From: Plantago ovata
Taxonomy: Eukaryota > Streptophyta > Magnoliopsida > Lamiales > Plantaginaceae
DNA: 64,000 bases
NCBI GenBank assembly: GCA_028274465.1
Contig: CM051456.1
Location: 46,002,870-46,066,869, forward strand
Direction: 5' to 3'
A model generated the notes under the pieces. It was given only the letters and a program-made list of their open reading frames with translations, was not told where the DNA came from and did no database searches. The translations under genes were made by a program, and so were the position numbers. Shown piece after piece: positions 1 through 12,467 of the stretch. Numbering within the stretch: position 1 is the first letter of the stretch; each line of letters begins with the position of its first letter.

Positions 1-545
1 GATAAGTTAGATGCCAAGGGTGTCAAAGTATATTTCATATGCTATCCTCGTTAGACGAGAGGCTATGAATTCTATCATGCTGAAGATCACAAGGTGATAG
101 TATCTAGAAACGTTAAGTTTTTAGAAGCAGAATACCTCGAAGTATAGAGGTTAGATGACATGATAGAACTTGAAGAAATTCAAGACTTTGACACGCGCGA
201 ACATGAGTTCCTTAAATCTTCTGATTTGGACTCAAGTTCAATGGGAGCTTTCGAAGCAGACAAGGGTAATGATATGACATTTGCTAGGTATGTCATAGTC
301 AGTGGGAGTCCTGTGATTAGATCAACAGTTCAAACCACACCAATAGAACCCGTTGTCAATCAAACTGTGCAACGAGTTGCACAAGAGCAGCCTCCCGCTA
401 GGGAACAGGGTCGCAGGGCGCGACCAGCTGCATCAGTACCCACTGATAATGTTCATGTTACACGAAGCCAGAAAAGAAAAGCACAAGAACCAGTCGAGCT
501 CCGTAGGTCGAAGAGGATCCTAAAAGGACCTCAGAAGCAAAGCCT

Positions 546-3443
546 CACTACTAGAAAAAATGGATTTAGTGACCCTCAAGAATGGTCACCAAATGACGCT
601 ATAATGACACTTTAATCTATGGTGACACTTTTTAAAAGTGTCACGTGTAAAGGGGTTTCAATAGGTATGGTGTCACTAAAAACATGTATGGTGACACCAT
701 AATGCGTGATTTTAGACGTATGTTATGACCCAAATTGTGTCACAATAGCCTTATTTGCTGACGCATACAGTGCCAAATAACTATCTTAACTACCTTCACA
801 AGCGTCACCATATATCACTGTAGTGACACAAGCATGTGTCTTTATGAGTATCTATTGCTACGTACGCCATTTCTGGTGAAATAAATCTCCATTGAAAAAG
901 CACCATAGTTATCATTTAATCTTTTGCCATATTCCCATACACAATGAACCAACATACAAACACTAATCAAATCTAAATCACTAATGCAGATAAATATAAT
1001 ATTATCATCCAACGATCAAATGGTATCAGACTTGGTCTATTATTCATAAAAGATACATAGTATGATATTACAAGTAGACCAAATAAAAATATGCTTCAGA
1101 GTTCAGTCTAAACAACACCTGACCCAGGCTAGAAAATTGTCTACTCCCGCACAAACATGTCTCCAGGTGAGTTGTGACTAATACCAAGCCCCGCCATGGA
1201 ATCGTACATGCCCATCTAGCTAGCAGTTTTTGCACTAACTCAATATCACTTTGGGGATACAGAAAGGAAATAAATAACACCTTGCATACAATCAATATGC
1301 TGCTCTAATCGAACTTGAGCCCAAACCTGTGCACCAAATCAAAGAACAACCAATTCTGAACAGATTAGTAGCAGCAGCACCTTCAAAACCCATTAATAGA
1401 AACACTATCTGTTATAAAACACCAAGATACCGCAGAGGAGACGACAAGAACGTACCACTTGACAGCTCACTTTCTTACCATCAATCATGAATAAATAGAT
1501 ACCAGCAAGTCTGTCAACTAATTAAGAGTATTAAACTCGAGCCGAAAAATATAGAAAAGAAAAAATGTGAGGCTTGAAGCTTACTCAGCTTATCAACAAC
1601 CATGATCATGTACACCATAGAAAGAAAAGGTAGCATCATTCGAAATATTAAATTTCAAGAAGATATTGTTAGCCAACAAGTCTGACAGTGTTCAAGAAAC
1701 AAATGTTCAAATTGCAATAACATCCACAGTTATCACTATTTGTTAATATTACCTTTGCGGAGGCAGGCATTTTCTTGTTCTAGCATGACTTCCCACCTTG
1801 TTCTCTCAATGCAAGTTTCACCTGAAACAAAAAAAAGAAGCAGTCGAAAATTAACAACCACCCTGTGCATACACAAATAAAGCATGAGTCTCACAATCAT
1901 ACAGTTGATTGGAAAGATATACAAAATACAAATCTCGCAGTTAGAAATAGGATCCCAAATAGATTAAAAAAAAAAAAAGGGACGATTAGAAGGACTAGAA
2001 GGATGTTAAACAATATTATACTACATTCACAACCTGACATGATAGAAAATAGATCAGTGATCACCGAAACAAAGTTCTGGTTGTTCCTCCATCAATACCA
2101 CAGCAGCTCTTCCAATCTCGCGTCACTTAAGTTGCTGGGTTAGCTGCCTTCAACCACCCACATGTTATGTTTTTCACATATAATGAGATGTGTTATTCCA
2201 CAAGTAATGAATATTCGGTAAATCCGATGGGTGGACCATACAATTTCTCACAATAATGAGAGCTTAAAGATGCATGCAGGATACACCTCGAGATGTAAAT
2301 TAAACCACACGAGACATTTAAAGTAGAAATTTTAAATGAAGCTAAATAGGAGAAGATATTGAAAGAACAATAGAATAGCTAGTTATATTTTATAACTATA
2401 TTCCTGTTTCGTATGAAATACCAACATGCTTATGAAATGTAAGGCCATAACTATGTATACCAGAGAAGATTAAGATTCCATGAATGTATACTCAATTACC
2501 GATCATGTATTAGCAAGCAACTCAACATCTCGATTCTCTACTACCTTTCCTTTAACTCCAGAATTGATTTAACTAGAGCACCATTGCTATCACATCTTCA
2601 ACAACTATCTCAATTTAAAGCATTAAAAGCAAAGAGATTTTATACCTTTATCATCACATAATCAAGTAAAGACTAAAAATTACGAAAGAATACAATCATA
2701 CATTATACAGAACCACATGAAAATTATGTTCTTTTGGGCATGGAAAAGAAACTCATCGAACAATATTTATTTAACAGTTAGCACACATCAACCTCTGCAC
2801 TAACTAGTTCATAATCTCTATTGCGGTAAACAATTCAAAGAAAATAGCTTAATTAAATTCATAAATCATCTGAAAAAGAACGAATGTTAATAGATGAACA
2901 TTTATAAAAAGAAATTTCACGCAGATTTGGCCCTAAAATAGAACTTAACGCATCTACAATTGAGATTTAAACAATTGTCAAAATTTGTCTAGCCTTCAAA
3001 TTACTAAAATTAAGCCCTTAATTAGCTTGGAAGAGAAGAATTGCTAACCTTGTAATACAGATGGGCTCGCAATAGGTAGTTAAAATGGTGGTCGGAGAAG
3101 ACGACCTCATCTTACAGAGCTTTTGAAGGCGTGCCCAAGAGATTCCACGGAAGCTATCGACGGTGACGTTGACCTGGGTTCGAAGAACGATTAATGTGGC
3201 AGATGGACTTTGTCTTGTGAGACCACAAGCCCAAGTGGGGCGAAACAGTGAAGTACGGAGGAGCCGTCGTAGATTAATGAGAATTTTTTTTATTTTTTAA
3301 AGAAAAAAACAGCCGTGATATTAGGTTAGAGTGACGACAACGGGTGATATTACATGGCAAGGGTGATATTAGATGAATGTGGTGACTCTAATTTAAAAGT
3401 GTCATTAAATGAAATGTTACATTAGGGAATTTTTTTAGTAGTG
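546..3443. mobile_element. CACTA (En/Spm-type) element, non-autonomous, 2.9 kb
   Basis: Begins CACTACTAGAAAAA and ends TTTTTTAGTAGTG, the inverted CACTA terminus. It is flanked by a perfect 3-bp duplication CCT (543-545 and 3444-3446), as expected for CACTA elements. Subterminal copies of GGTGAC/GTGACAC-type motifs lie at 608-840 and 3350-3415, in inverted orientation at the two ends. No transposase ORF is visible. The longest ORFs are short and AT-rich. It interrupts copia pol, so it is younger than that insertion. Exon-like segments on the minus strand are listed separately. Confidence 0.93.
1435..3180 (-). other. Exon-like segments inside the CACTA element (possible captured gene)
   Basis: Read on the minus strand, three stretches look like short exons with plausible splice ends. 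About 3180-3050 encodes a readable stretch containing SFRGISWARLQKL and ends before a GTTAGC donor. About 1823-1750 lies between a CAG acceptor and a GTAATA donor and encodes a stretch containing CIERTRWEVMLEQENACL. About 1520-1455 ends before GTACGT and encodes LVDRLAGIYLFMIDGKKV. I recognise no family. They could be remnants of a captured host gene, decayed CACTA transposase exons, or chance. Confidence 0.3.
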
Positions 3444-5082
3444 CCTTATGATAGAAGACATCAGAGAACTTGATGTCGTCTTATCAGATCGGGAAGATCC
3501 CGAGACCTACAAATAGGCAATATTTGATATTGACTCAGACAAATGGCAAGAGGCCATGGAATTAAAAATGGACTCCATGTACCTGAACCAAGTTTGGAAC
3601 TTGGTAGACTTGCCCCAAGCGGTTAGACCTATTGGGTGCAAATGGGTCTTTAAACGAAAGACAGATGCCGATGGCAAGGTACAAACGCACAAGGCTAGAC
3701 TTGTGGCGAAAGGCTGCACGCAAAGGTATGACATCGATTACGATGAAACCTTTTCACCGGTAAAAAAAGAAAAAGATGAAGTCCATTCGAATTCTACTTG
3801 CGATAGCTGCCTACTATGATTATGATATCTGGCATATGGATGTAAAGACTGCCTTCCTCAATGAAACCTTGAGGAAGAGGTCTATATGGTACAGCCGGAA
3901 GGTTTTATTAGTAAAACCATGCCGACTGCTGTATGCAAATTACAAAGATCCATCTAGGGGCTAAAGCAAGCGTCTAGGAGCTGGAATATCCGCTTTGATG
4001 AAGCTGTCAAATGGTTTGACTTCGTCAGAAGCAAGGAAGATCCCTGTGTCTACACTAGGCACAGCGACAAGGGAGTCGTTTTCATGATCATCTATGTTGA
4101 TGACATTTTGATCATGGGAAACAATGTCTCTATGCTAGAAGAGACTAAAGTTTGGTTATCAAGTACCTTCTCAATGAAGGACTTGGGTGAAGCGAACTAC
4201 ATCCTAGGGATCAAGATCTATAGAGATAGATCCAAGAGGATGTTAGGATTGACACAGTCCACCTACATCGACAAAATACTGAAGCGCTATAAGATGGACG
4301 ACTCAAAGAGAGACTTTCTCCCAGCTAGGCATGGGATTGTCTTATCAGTTAAGGATAGTCCTAAAACTGATGAAGAAAGAAATACAATGAGTCGTGTGCC
4401 CTATGCTTCGGCAGTAGGGTCTATAATGTATGCAATGAATTGCACAAGGCCCGATGTGGCATATGCGCTTAGTGTCACTTGTCGACACCAACAGAATCCA
4501 GGAGTACCTCACTGGACTGTTGTAAAGAACATTCTTAAGTACCTTCGACGGACTAAAGAGATGTTCTTGGTGTTTGGTGGAGAACCAGAATTAAAGATGT
4601 CTGGTTATGTCGACGCTGGATTTGAATCAGATCCTGATGACTTTGAGTCACAGACAGGATACGTATTCAAATTGAACGGAGGAGCTATCTGTTGGAAGAG
4701 TTCTAAGCAAGCCACGATTGCTGACTCATCCACAGAAGCCGAGTACATTGCTGGATCAGAAGCTTCGTAAGAAGCTGTCTGGATTTCAAAGTTCTTGAAG
4801 GAATTGAGGGTTGTTCCTGCTCCTAGTCCAATAACGATTTATTGGGACAATACGGGCGCCGTCGCTCAAGCTAAGGAGCCTAGATCTACAAACAAGAACA
4901 AACATGTACTTAGAAAATCTCACGTTATACGTGAGATTATTGATAGAGGAGAAGTTAGTATAGAACGTGTCTCTACCACGGACAACGTGGCAGATCCTTT
5001 CACCAAGGTCTTATCAGGGGAAGTCCACTTAAGACATTATGCTAATCTGGGTATTAGGCATAAAGGTGACTGGCTCTAGTCC

Positions 5083-5092
5083 AAGTGGGAGA
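5083..5092 (+). other. Copia polypurine tract
   Basis: AAGTGGGAGA lies just after the pol stop and immediately before the 3' LTR. It is the expected primer for plus-strand synthesis in LTR retrotransposons. Confidence 0.8.
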
Positions 5093-5093
5093 T

Positions 5094-7195
5094 TTATAGT
5101 GTATATGTCCTAGAGACAGTCCTTATTAAGGGCATGGAGCCCTTATAGAGGGCATATATGTACTATTACACAGGTCAACGTAATATTATATATGTTTGTC
5201 GTTTTACTATTGAGTATCGCTTTCATATTTATATTACACCAGGCATGAAGCATGTCATTTCTCTATTTCTGTCTGTATTGATATTAAACATGTCCCCTCG
5301 GATAGATGATCGATCACACAGATAGTGGGAGCTATGTGAGTTATCATCTATCCCAAACTCTCCCTAGTCGAGGTTCATCTCGGATGTAGGGATCTGATAG
5401 AACCAGATGAGACTAGTATGCGTGGAGGTTATACTTGTTGGAGCAAGTGTGAGCTGATCCCACGGCCACGGAACGGATTGTTGGACAATCGAGAAACGTT
5501 CCCATAACTGCGCATAGTTGTTCGAAGAAGGATTATCGAACAATGGAAGTACCCACTGGACACTACCATCGATGTATACTCTACACCGAAGTGTCTATGG
5601 GAACCGGTGAGTTGCCGAAGTGATGCCAGTCGTACTTTGGACTTACAGGACTTTATCATCACATTTGTTGCCCCATATCCTTGGTGGACCCGTCGATGTC
5701 AGCTCTGAATAAGCAGTTGACCTAAGACACGATCCAAGATTATGGCTACATACAAATGGGGATGATAAGTGATTCTGTGAAGGATTCATTTCTCAAGTGT
5801 AGCACAGGAAAGCACTGCTCATAGTCGTTCATAGTTGTGATGGTAAAACCGCTGGCCAGCGTATCAATATTATTATGATGGTCATAATAGATATTGGATT
5901 CACCATGCAACTCACTGAAGACGCCCGTGGATATATTATTGGGATAGACACTTCATCGATCCTAGATACATTCGAGCAAGTCAGATGAAGGGACGTTACC
6001 ATCGTCGCGTTAAGCGCAACAGGCTTCGCAATGAAAGGGTTTGCTTTGAGAAACCTCTCAAACGTCCTCATGTATTAATATTGCAAATGGAACCGTCTAG
6101 GAATTCCATTTTGCCTAGTCTAGGACTTGCTTAATACAATGAGGCCCTATGGGTCACACTAAGTGGTGATTCAGCTTATCAGAATATCCTTGAAGATGGA
6201 ATCGCAATTAATTTGGAATTAATTGTGATTGATGGATTATAATTGATTTGGAATTAATTATAATATTTAGTGGCTCAATTAATGATTTGGAATTATTAGT
6301 TGAATTGGCTAATTAATTGTATTTTATGTAAATACAATTAAAGATTATATTTTAGAAATATAATAGAGGTTTGATTTGAAAGGATATGTTAATTTAGAAT
6401 TAACATATGCACATGGGCAAAATCTACTTGGAGAGTGAATTGTCTTAGAACTATAAGTGGGTCCCAAAATTGGGACCCACCTATCTCCCGTAGGACAGGC
6501 GCGCGCGCGCGCACAAGCTGGATAGGGGAAGGAGTTCGACTCCTTCCTCTATTAGAAGTCCAAGGGATAAGTTAGATTTTCCTGATTGAGTTTTAATTTG
6601 ATTGGGAATGAATCTAGACTTGATATTGGTTTCCTAGTGCGATAACAATTAGATTCTTATTCCTTTACGAAGTCTAATTGCTTATGCTTTAGGCTTCTAT
6701 TGACTACTATATATAGTAGACTATTAGAGAGCTTTTTCAGTATTCTGAACAATCAATTCTTAGAGAATTATTCTATCCAGTTTTCTTAGAGAAAATAAAA
6801 CGCTCTCCCCTCCTCTATAAGCCACACGAGCGCGCCACCTACCGAAGGAATCGCCGCCCCATCTTCTTGGTCACACAAAGAATATCCTAGCATTCTTTCT
6901 GATAGGCTGTTCATCCGTGGATACCAAGGTTGAGGTTCTAGGAGCAGGAAACTAACTTTTATTGTCTTGCAGATAATCAAAGTATTGCAGATATCTTCGA
7001 CTTCGACGAAGGAGAATATACACCGGATTATTACGAAGACTTGGAAGTTGTGCTTGCTTTGGAAGTAAGGTTAGTCTTCTAAATGACGTGTTTAAATATA
7101 TACGGAATATACATAATCAATTAACCTGCATGTTAAGAAAATTTTTGAAATTCCGCTGCGTACCCTAGGGGTAACTCTGACCGTATTTTCTTACA
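5094..7195 (+). repeat. Copia LTR (3'), about 2.1 kb
   Basis: Starts TTATAGTGTATATG, a mutated form of the TGATAGTGTATATG start in the other two copies, and ends TTTTCTTACA. It matches 60991-63091 over its whole length and the reverse complement of 50352-52443. It holds AT-rich direct repeats built on AATTAATTGTGATTGATGG (6200-6330), a run of alternating C and G near 6500-6512, and a short TATATATAGTAG box near 6710. No LTR-internal gene is supported. Confidence 0.9.
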
Positions 7196-8300
7196 CAGGC
7201 TCGATGACCCGCAGTGTGAGCTTCTCCTCTTTCGCAATTGTGCAGGGATGGCGAAGTTGTCTTTTGCTTTGAGGACCTACCCTCGTGTGACTATAGGCGG
7301 TGCTCAGGTTCAGTTTGATCAGGCCGTGCGTACTTTCTTGGAGTTGATTGTTACACGATCAGGGCCCGGTTTTGGAGATTGGCAGTGGCGGCTTGCCACA
7401 CTACCCATCAGACTTGGTGGTCTCGGGGTCTTGCTTGCTGAGGATGTCAGTCGGTATGCTTTCCTCGCCTCTCGCTTGCAGTCTCGCCCTTTGCAGGATC
7501 GGATTCTGACGAGGTCTGGGATTGCCTCGCCTGGCTCTACCTTTCAGTCTACACTGAACGCTTTCTCGTCCTTTTGTGGTGTCGATTCTCACTCTGTTAC
7601 CACTAGCTCTCCTGCCCCCCAGTTCATGAAGTCTTTGGCAAAGAGCTATTTTTGTGTCATTGATGCACATCTGACATCGCATTATGGTTTGCATCGTCGT
7701 CAGGAGGTTCTTCTTAGCTGTGTGCGTGCTCCTCATGCACAAGACTACCTTTTCACCATTCCTATTGACGGGTTGGGGCAGCGGATGAACCTGCGACAGT
7801 TTCGAGCCGTGTTGTGTTATCGATTGTCGGTCCCTTTGTTCCCTGACGGATCTCCTTGCTCGGATTGTCATGTGCGTCGGATGGAGAAGTGGGGTGACCA
7901 CGCTATTCACTGTTCTAGCGAGGTGGGATGAAGTTCCGGCACAATCTTGTGCGCGATACGTTGGTTGCACTACAAGAAAAACTGGATTCAGCGACGGATG
8001 TCATCCGTCGCTATGTAAGCCCGATCCGTCGTTATCCGTGCTTAGCGACGAATGGTCCGTCGCTAAATAGGACGTCGCAAAAAGTGGCGTCGCTAATTCA
8101 TTTAGCGACGGGTCGGTCTTATCCGTCGCTCAATTGGCGTTGACCAATTGAGCGACGGATAATATTATTCGTTACTAAATATAGAGACGGATTATCCGTC
8201 TCTAAATCTGTTTTTTTTTTTTTAAAAATTGTTTTAAATTTATTTAATTCACCTACAATATAATAAAATATTAAAATATATATTTTTTTAAATGCAATAA

Positions 8301-8369
8301 GGGTGTTGCGAGAATCGAACTCGCGACCTCTCGCATTAAGCGAGAATCATACCACTAGACCAAACACCC
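8301..8369 (-). tRNA. tRNA-Pro-like gene with shortened anticodon loop (likely pseudogene)
   Basis: On the minus strand it starts GGGTGTTTGGTCTAGTGG and ends CTCGCAACACCC, giving a perfect 7-bp acceptor stem, a D arm with AGTGGTAT, a variable loop AGGTC, and a T arm GCGAG-TTCGATT-CTCGC. The body matches plant tRNA-Pro as I know it. The anticodon stem CTCGC/GCGAG encloses only TTAAT, five bases rather than the normal seven that contain NGG. It could not decode Pro, so I read it as a pseudogene with intact internal promoter boxes. It lies in the left arm of the CACTA element. Confidence 0.75.
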
Positions 8370-9368
8370 ATATTTCTTATACTACAAAAAAATGATCAAA
8401 TACGCATGAAAATAAACCAACCCAATAAGACAGACTCTCATAAAAAAATTCATATAGAACATTAGGAGAAGGTTATCATCATTGGAGCTGCAGAAAGTTA
8501 TCATCATTGGAGCTGCAGATTTTGCTTCTTTTCGGCGCCATACTTTGTTGGATTAAAGTTTCCAGGTATTGTGAATTCTGTTCTCGGTTGTAATAAATTA
8601 TCATATGTGTAAATTGTAAAGAAAACTGACCGTACTTACTTGAGACACTTTTCTCTGGGTTTCCAAATCTCCTGATGCACTTGTACACAGATTACTTAGA
8701 GGTCCCTGGAGGTGAATAGTGATGCCACTTAACGTTAGAGGTATTTATCAAGAACTCAGATACACACACACAAATAAATAAAAATAATAATGATAATAAT
8801 AAAAAAAAATAATAACAGAGCCTATGAGGCATGAATTGATAACATGAAATGAAAGGAGAAGGTATCAACTATCAACTCTTAACTAACAGAAGTTCCAGAA
8901 CAAGCACATAGGATGCAAGAACAACACATACATGGAAATTCATGCCACATCTAGATTGAACCCATGGATTCTGACCCAAATTTATATACATTATCCAAGT
9001 TTTTTAAAATCAAATGTTAACCAAAAACTCTTTGTAATTATTACCGAGTTGAACCTATTAAATCATCAACGCTCTCTTACGATATCTTTAACTTGACGTC
9101 TCCTATCTCGCACAATCAATTTTAATCTTACTCATTAAAACAGCAAATATATTTCAACCAATCAGCTAATTTTAATTTAACTAAAGTTCATAACCTTTAC
9201 AATGTTGTTATTCAGGAATGATGAACTTTCAACTAGTTTATACAGTAACTGCAACACGGAAAATGAAACGAATTATCTACAAGTTAAATAACGAGCAATT
9301 AAACTAGGGGGATGTAAGCCTTACTTAATGGAGTCTGGAGTTAGCTGTAGCTATAGCCTATAGATATT

Positions 9369-10555
9369 TGATGAAACGTTGGATTGTCGAGTTCCAATTA
9401 ATCAAATAAATTTGTATTTAGCCAAAGTCAATTCACAACTACAAGGAAAACCGTAGTGTAGCAGTAAAATAACCTCGAGTGTCGATCTCTAAGGACTATA
9501 ACTAGCTTTATCTAATCTAACTTAAGAATATAAAACAGCAGGCGACTTAGAAAATGTTTTTCTTAACAGATAATGGATATTGGTGATAGTATGGTCATTC
9601 AAAGCATAGCAGGTTAATAATCATGCATATATTCATCGGTTTTGCATGGAGATCTTTGATCAATGAATTGCCCAATTGTGTTCCGTAATTATTCAACACT
9701 ACGAAGATAGAGGTTTTAGATAGATCAAAGAAATAAAGCAATAACTCAGAGTATAATGCGCGATATAGCCATTAGCATAATTAACCCTTCGCTAAGAAAT
9801 CACATACTATCACCAACGAGAAGTTTAGCTACTCATAGCTGTCATGCAATCAACAGAAATCATACCACGAATGAATGAAAACATGATGAAAGATATATAA
9901 ATATAAATAGAAAAACTGTAAGATACAATGTTACCGAAGGTTGTCAATCTCCGAAGAATCGCGATCTTACAACCTCCAAAATGATAAGAAAAAGTATCTC
10001 CTAAGCTAAGAACCCCCAGAACAGGCTCTGAGAAATTCCTACCTAAAACTAATGAGAAAGGTGAGAGAAAAGGTCTGGAAAAGTATGAAAAACGGAGAAA
10101 ACTGAGCTCATATATATAGGCATTCGAATTGTGTGGGGCGAAGGGCCCCACACACCGGGCGATTCCCCTGGTGTGGGGCAATTCGCCCCACGTCCCGGGC
10201 GACTCGCCCGGGAGTGTTTTTCGGCCCAAAACGCGTTTTTGGATTTCTTCTCCTTTTCGGACTCGGTTTCTGCCTTCTAGTGACCTTTTAGCCTTCAGAC
10301 TCGACCCCTAGACTTCAAATCCTATCTGGAATCTTTCAGATACTCCAATTAGGCTTCTAGAACACCAATTCCTTGTCTACTTCAATATAATTGTCCGGAA
10401 AATCTCGTTTTTCAACCAAAACCTGTAAAATAAAAACTAAAGGGAAACGTGACACTATTCTAATAAAATGCACTAAAATATAACTAAATTAACATAGAGG
10501 ATAGCTAAAATAGGTGAAAAAGACTCAAATGAAAGTGTAAAATACACATTCATCA
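9369..10555 (-). repeat. Gypsy A 3' LTR
   Basis: 1187 bp, matching 14444-15642 closely. It contains a minus-strand TATA box (TATATATAGG region, 10111-10120) with a GC-rich palindromic block (10129-10215) directly upstream in the minus direction. Confidence 0.92.
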
Positions 10556-12467
10556 AACTCCCCAAACCGAACCTTTGCTTGTCCTCAAGTAACTAAGCTA
10601 GACTCTAATGCAAAAAACAATGCAACACAAAAAATGGAGTCTCATGACAAATGAAATGAACTAATCTATCGAATCTATCAAAAAACATATGAACAAAACC
10701 CATACAAATCATAACATGAATATAGGTTGAAGAATGCCTCGATTGACTCATACACATTCACATAAGCACTTATGTCAAGACAAGATAGCATCTCGTAACA
10801 TTATCTACCTGGACCTAGTCAGTGACGACGTAATGAAACATGTTAGAATACGAATGGTTGTCCCGTGCCTATGAAACTGAGGACTTACTACTGTTCACCA
10901 AGCTAAGACTTTTCCTCAAAGAGGTCGAACCAATACTGGCTCTCATCAAACGAAAGAGGGTTCCCTAAAAAAGATAACACTCCCCTATTCTAGAAGCCTT
11001 AAACTATTCACCACTTCTGAATGGCAGGACGAGGGTGGTCTAGAACAGATGACACTCAAAACGAAAAGAAAAGATAGAAAATTACAACACGATTATGAAC
11101 ATTACAAGAATTGGAAAATGAGACACAACACTTTGCTAAACTGCTTTTTTGCTTCTTTTTTTTGGGACCCTTCTTTGCTTTTTTGGGGTCTTTTCTTTTT
11201 TTTTCTTCTTTTTTTTTCTTTTCCAGATTTTTTTCTTTTTTTTTTCTGGAATGTTTCTTTTTCTCCTTTTTTTAGCCAGCAGTAGCACAACGAAAAAGAA
11301 ATTAAAATGACTCACAAACGACCTTCCCAAACCTATTCGAAAGAATAGGTTGGAGTACAAACTTTACGAAAAAGAAAAATAAACTCACAATACACACTAA
11401 AAATCGAAAAAAAAAAAGTCTAACGATAGCGTAACCCCTTCCCCAAACCTATTCGAAAGAATAGGTTGCAAACAAAGGATCATACAATCTCACACTACCT
11501 CCTTCCGAGGCATTTAGCAATCTCAAAGCAAGGTGAAGACTCGTTGCCTCTTAGGTACATAATTACTCGGGAAAACAACCATAAGATCCTAACATGCATC
11601 ATCCTATTATAAAGGTCTTCGTGAACGCAGTAGAGAAAACACCACTAAGTGATGTTGAGACTACCAAGCTTAACTAAGTGCAATACATAAATGTGACAAG
11701 CCAAGTGAGAAAACCCTCAAACAAATTCATAGAGATGAAGCATATGATCAATGTCATAACTAGTTAATCTACCTAATAAAAAAGTTCAAAAAATTTGGCA
11801 ATAAACCCCACAAAAAAAAAACATGTAAAACTATACTAGGATGAATGTAGTGTATGCAACTAAATTCTAAGAAAGCAATAAACGTGCAAATGCAAATGCA
11901 AACAAAAGGTTTCACGAGTAATCATAAGCAAAACAAGTATAGAAATACCCAGCGATAACCCCTCCCCAAACCTAAACGTCGTTGCTCGTCCCAAACGTCG
12001 AAAGTGGATTTAAGGTTAGAGCTAACTTGTACCTGTAACTTATAGGACTCAAGGAAACTCGTGAGAAACCAAAACGGGCGATAAAAGAAGTAAAAAGATC
12101 AATAATTTAGCATAATAGGAGAAAAATGGGGATCCGAATGGAAATCCGGACCTCCGGGTTTCTGGACACCCGGGGCGAACCGCCCCAGGTGGGGGGCGAT
12201 TCGCCTGGGGCGTCCAGAATGTCCCAAGCGGCCTGGTCTTGCCAGGCGAATCGCCCCACATGGGGGGCGGTTCGCCTGGCATCTCCAAACTCCTGGAGAC
12301 GCCTTTTTCCTCCCAAAACGCATAATTATCATCTTAAAACCTATTTTATCACCAAAAACATATGAAAAATAAATATGCATGCAATGCAAGAAAGCGATAA
12401 AACTCCGAGTTGCCTCCGGGATAGCGCCATTGTTTAAAAAGTCTTTGACTCGACTTCTTCGCGCTCC
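10556..12467 (-). other. Gypsy A 3' non-coding region
   Basis: No gene. In minus-strand order: a GC-rich palindromic block (12290-12147) like the one that lies upstream of ORF2 in B and C, general AT-rich sequence, two AACCTATTC/GAATAGGTT hairpins (11467-11446 and 11351-11330), a long purine-rich A/G tract (about 11290-11145), then conserved sequence to the polypurine tract GGTTTGGGGAGTT at 10568-10556. ORF2 is absent here. Confidence 0.8.

Larger units (their letters stand above)
1..5079 (+). pseudogene. Copia pol remnant (post-integrase linker, RT, RNase H)
   Basis: Degraded Ty1/copia polyprotein in pieces 1-545 and 3444-5079, with the CACTA element between them. Removing that element and one CCT copy restores a continuous frame across the junction. 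The order is: linker after integrase (1-545, ending in the basic RRSKR stretch), start of RT (WNLVDLP and GCKWVFKRK at about 3595-3660), RT active site YVDD (about 4095), and RNase H (STEAEYIA at about 4730, then ADPFTKVL near 4990) to the stop at 5079. Lesions: in-frame stop near 3513, frameshifts near 3763 and 3868, TAG near 3952 where copia RTs have a Tyr, and TAA at 4768. It cannot encode active protein. This part of pol gives no firm lineage. Confidence 0.88.
1..7195 (+). mobile_element. Ty1/copia retrotransposon, 3' part, with nested CACTA element
   Basis: The element enters from the left edge inside the polyprotein just after the integrase core. It runs through reverse transcriptase and RNase H to a polypurine tract (5083-5092) and one long LTR (5094-7195). 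Its 5' LTR and gag lie outside the window. A CACTA element (546-3443) splits pol. The same LTR family recurs at 50352-52443 (reverse, solo) and 60991-63091 (forward, with a primer site), which fixes the LTR ends. The element is inserted in a reverse-transcriptase-like remnant that continues at 7196. The left target duplication is outside the window, so CAGGC at 7196-7200 is only the candidate right copy. Confidence 0.9.

Noticed and set aside
11049..11360. Open frames rich in Lys or Phe in several gypsy copies (also near 32806-33095, 41993-42247, 56773-57140)
   Set aside because: They are translations of the A/G-rich or T-rich low-complexity tract of the 3' non-coding region and are not conserved as proteins.
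12049..12389. Overlapping Pro/Gly/Arg-rich open frames
   Set aside because: Produced by the GC palindrome block; frames differ between copies and no start or domain is shared.
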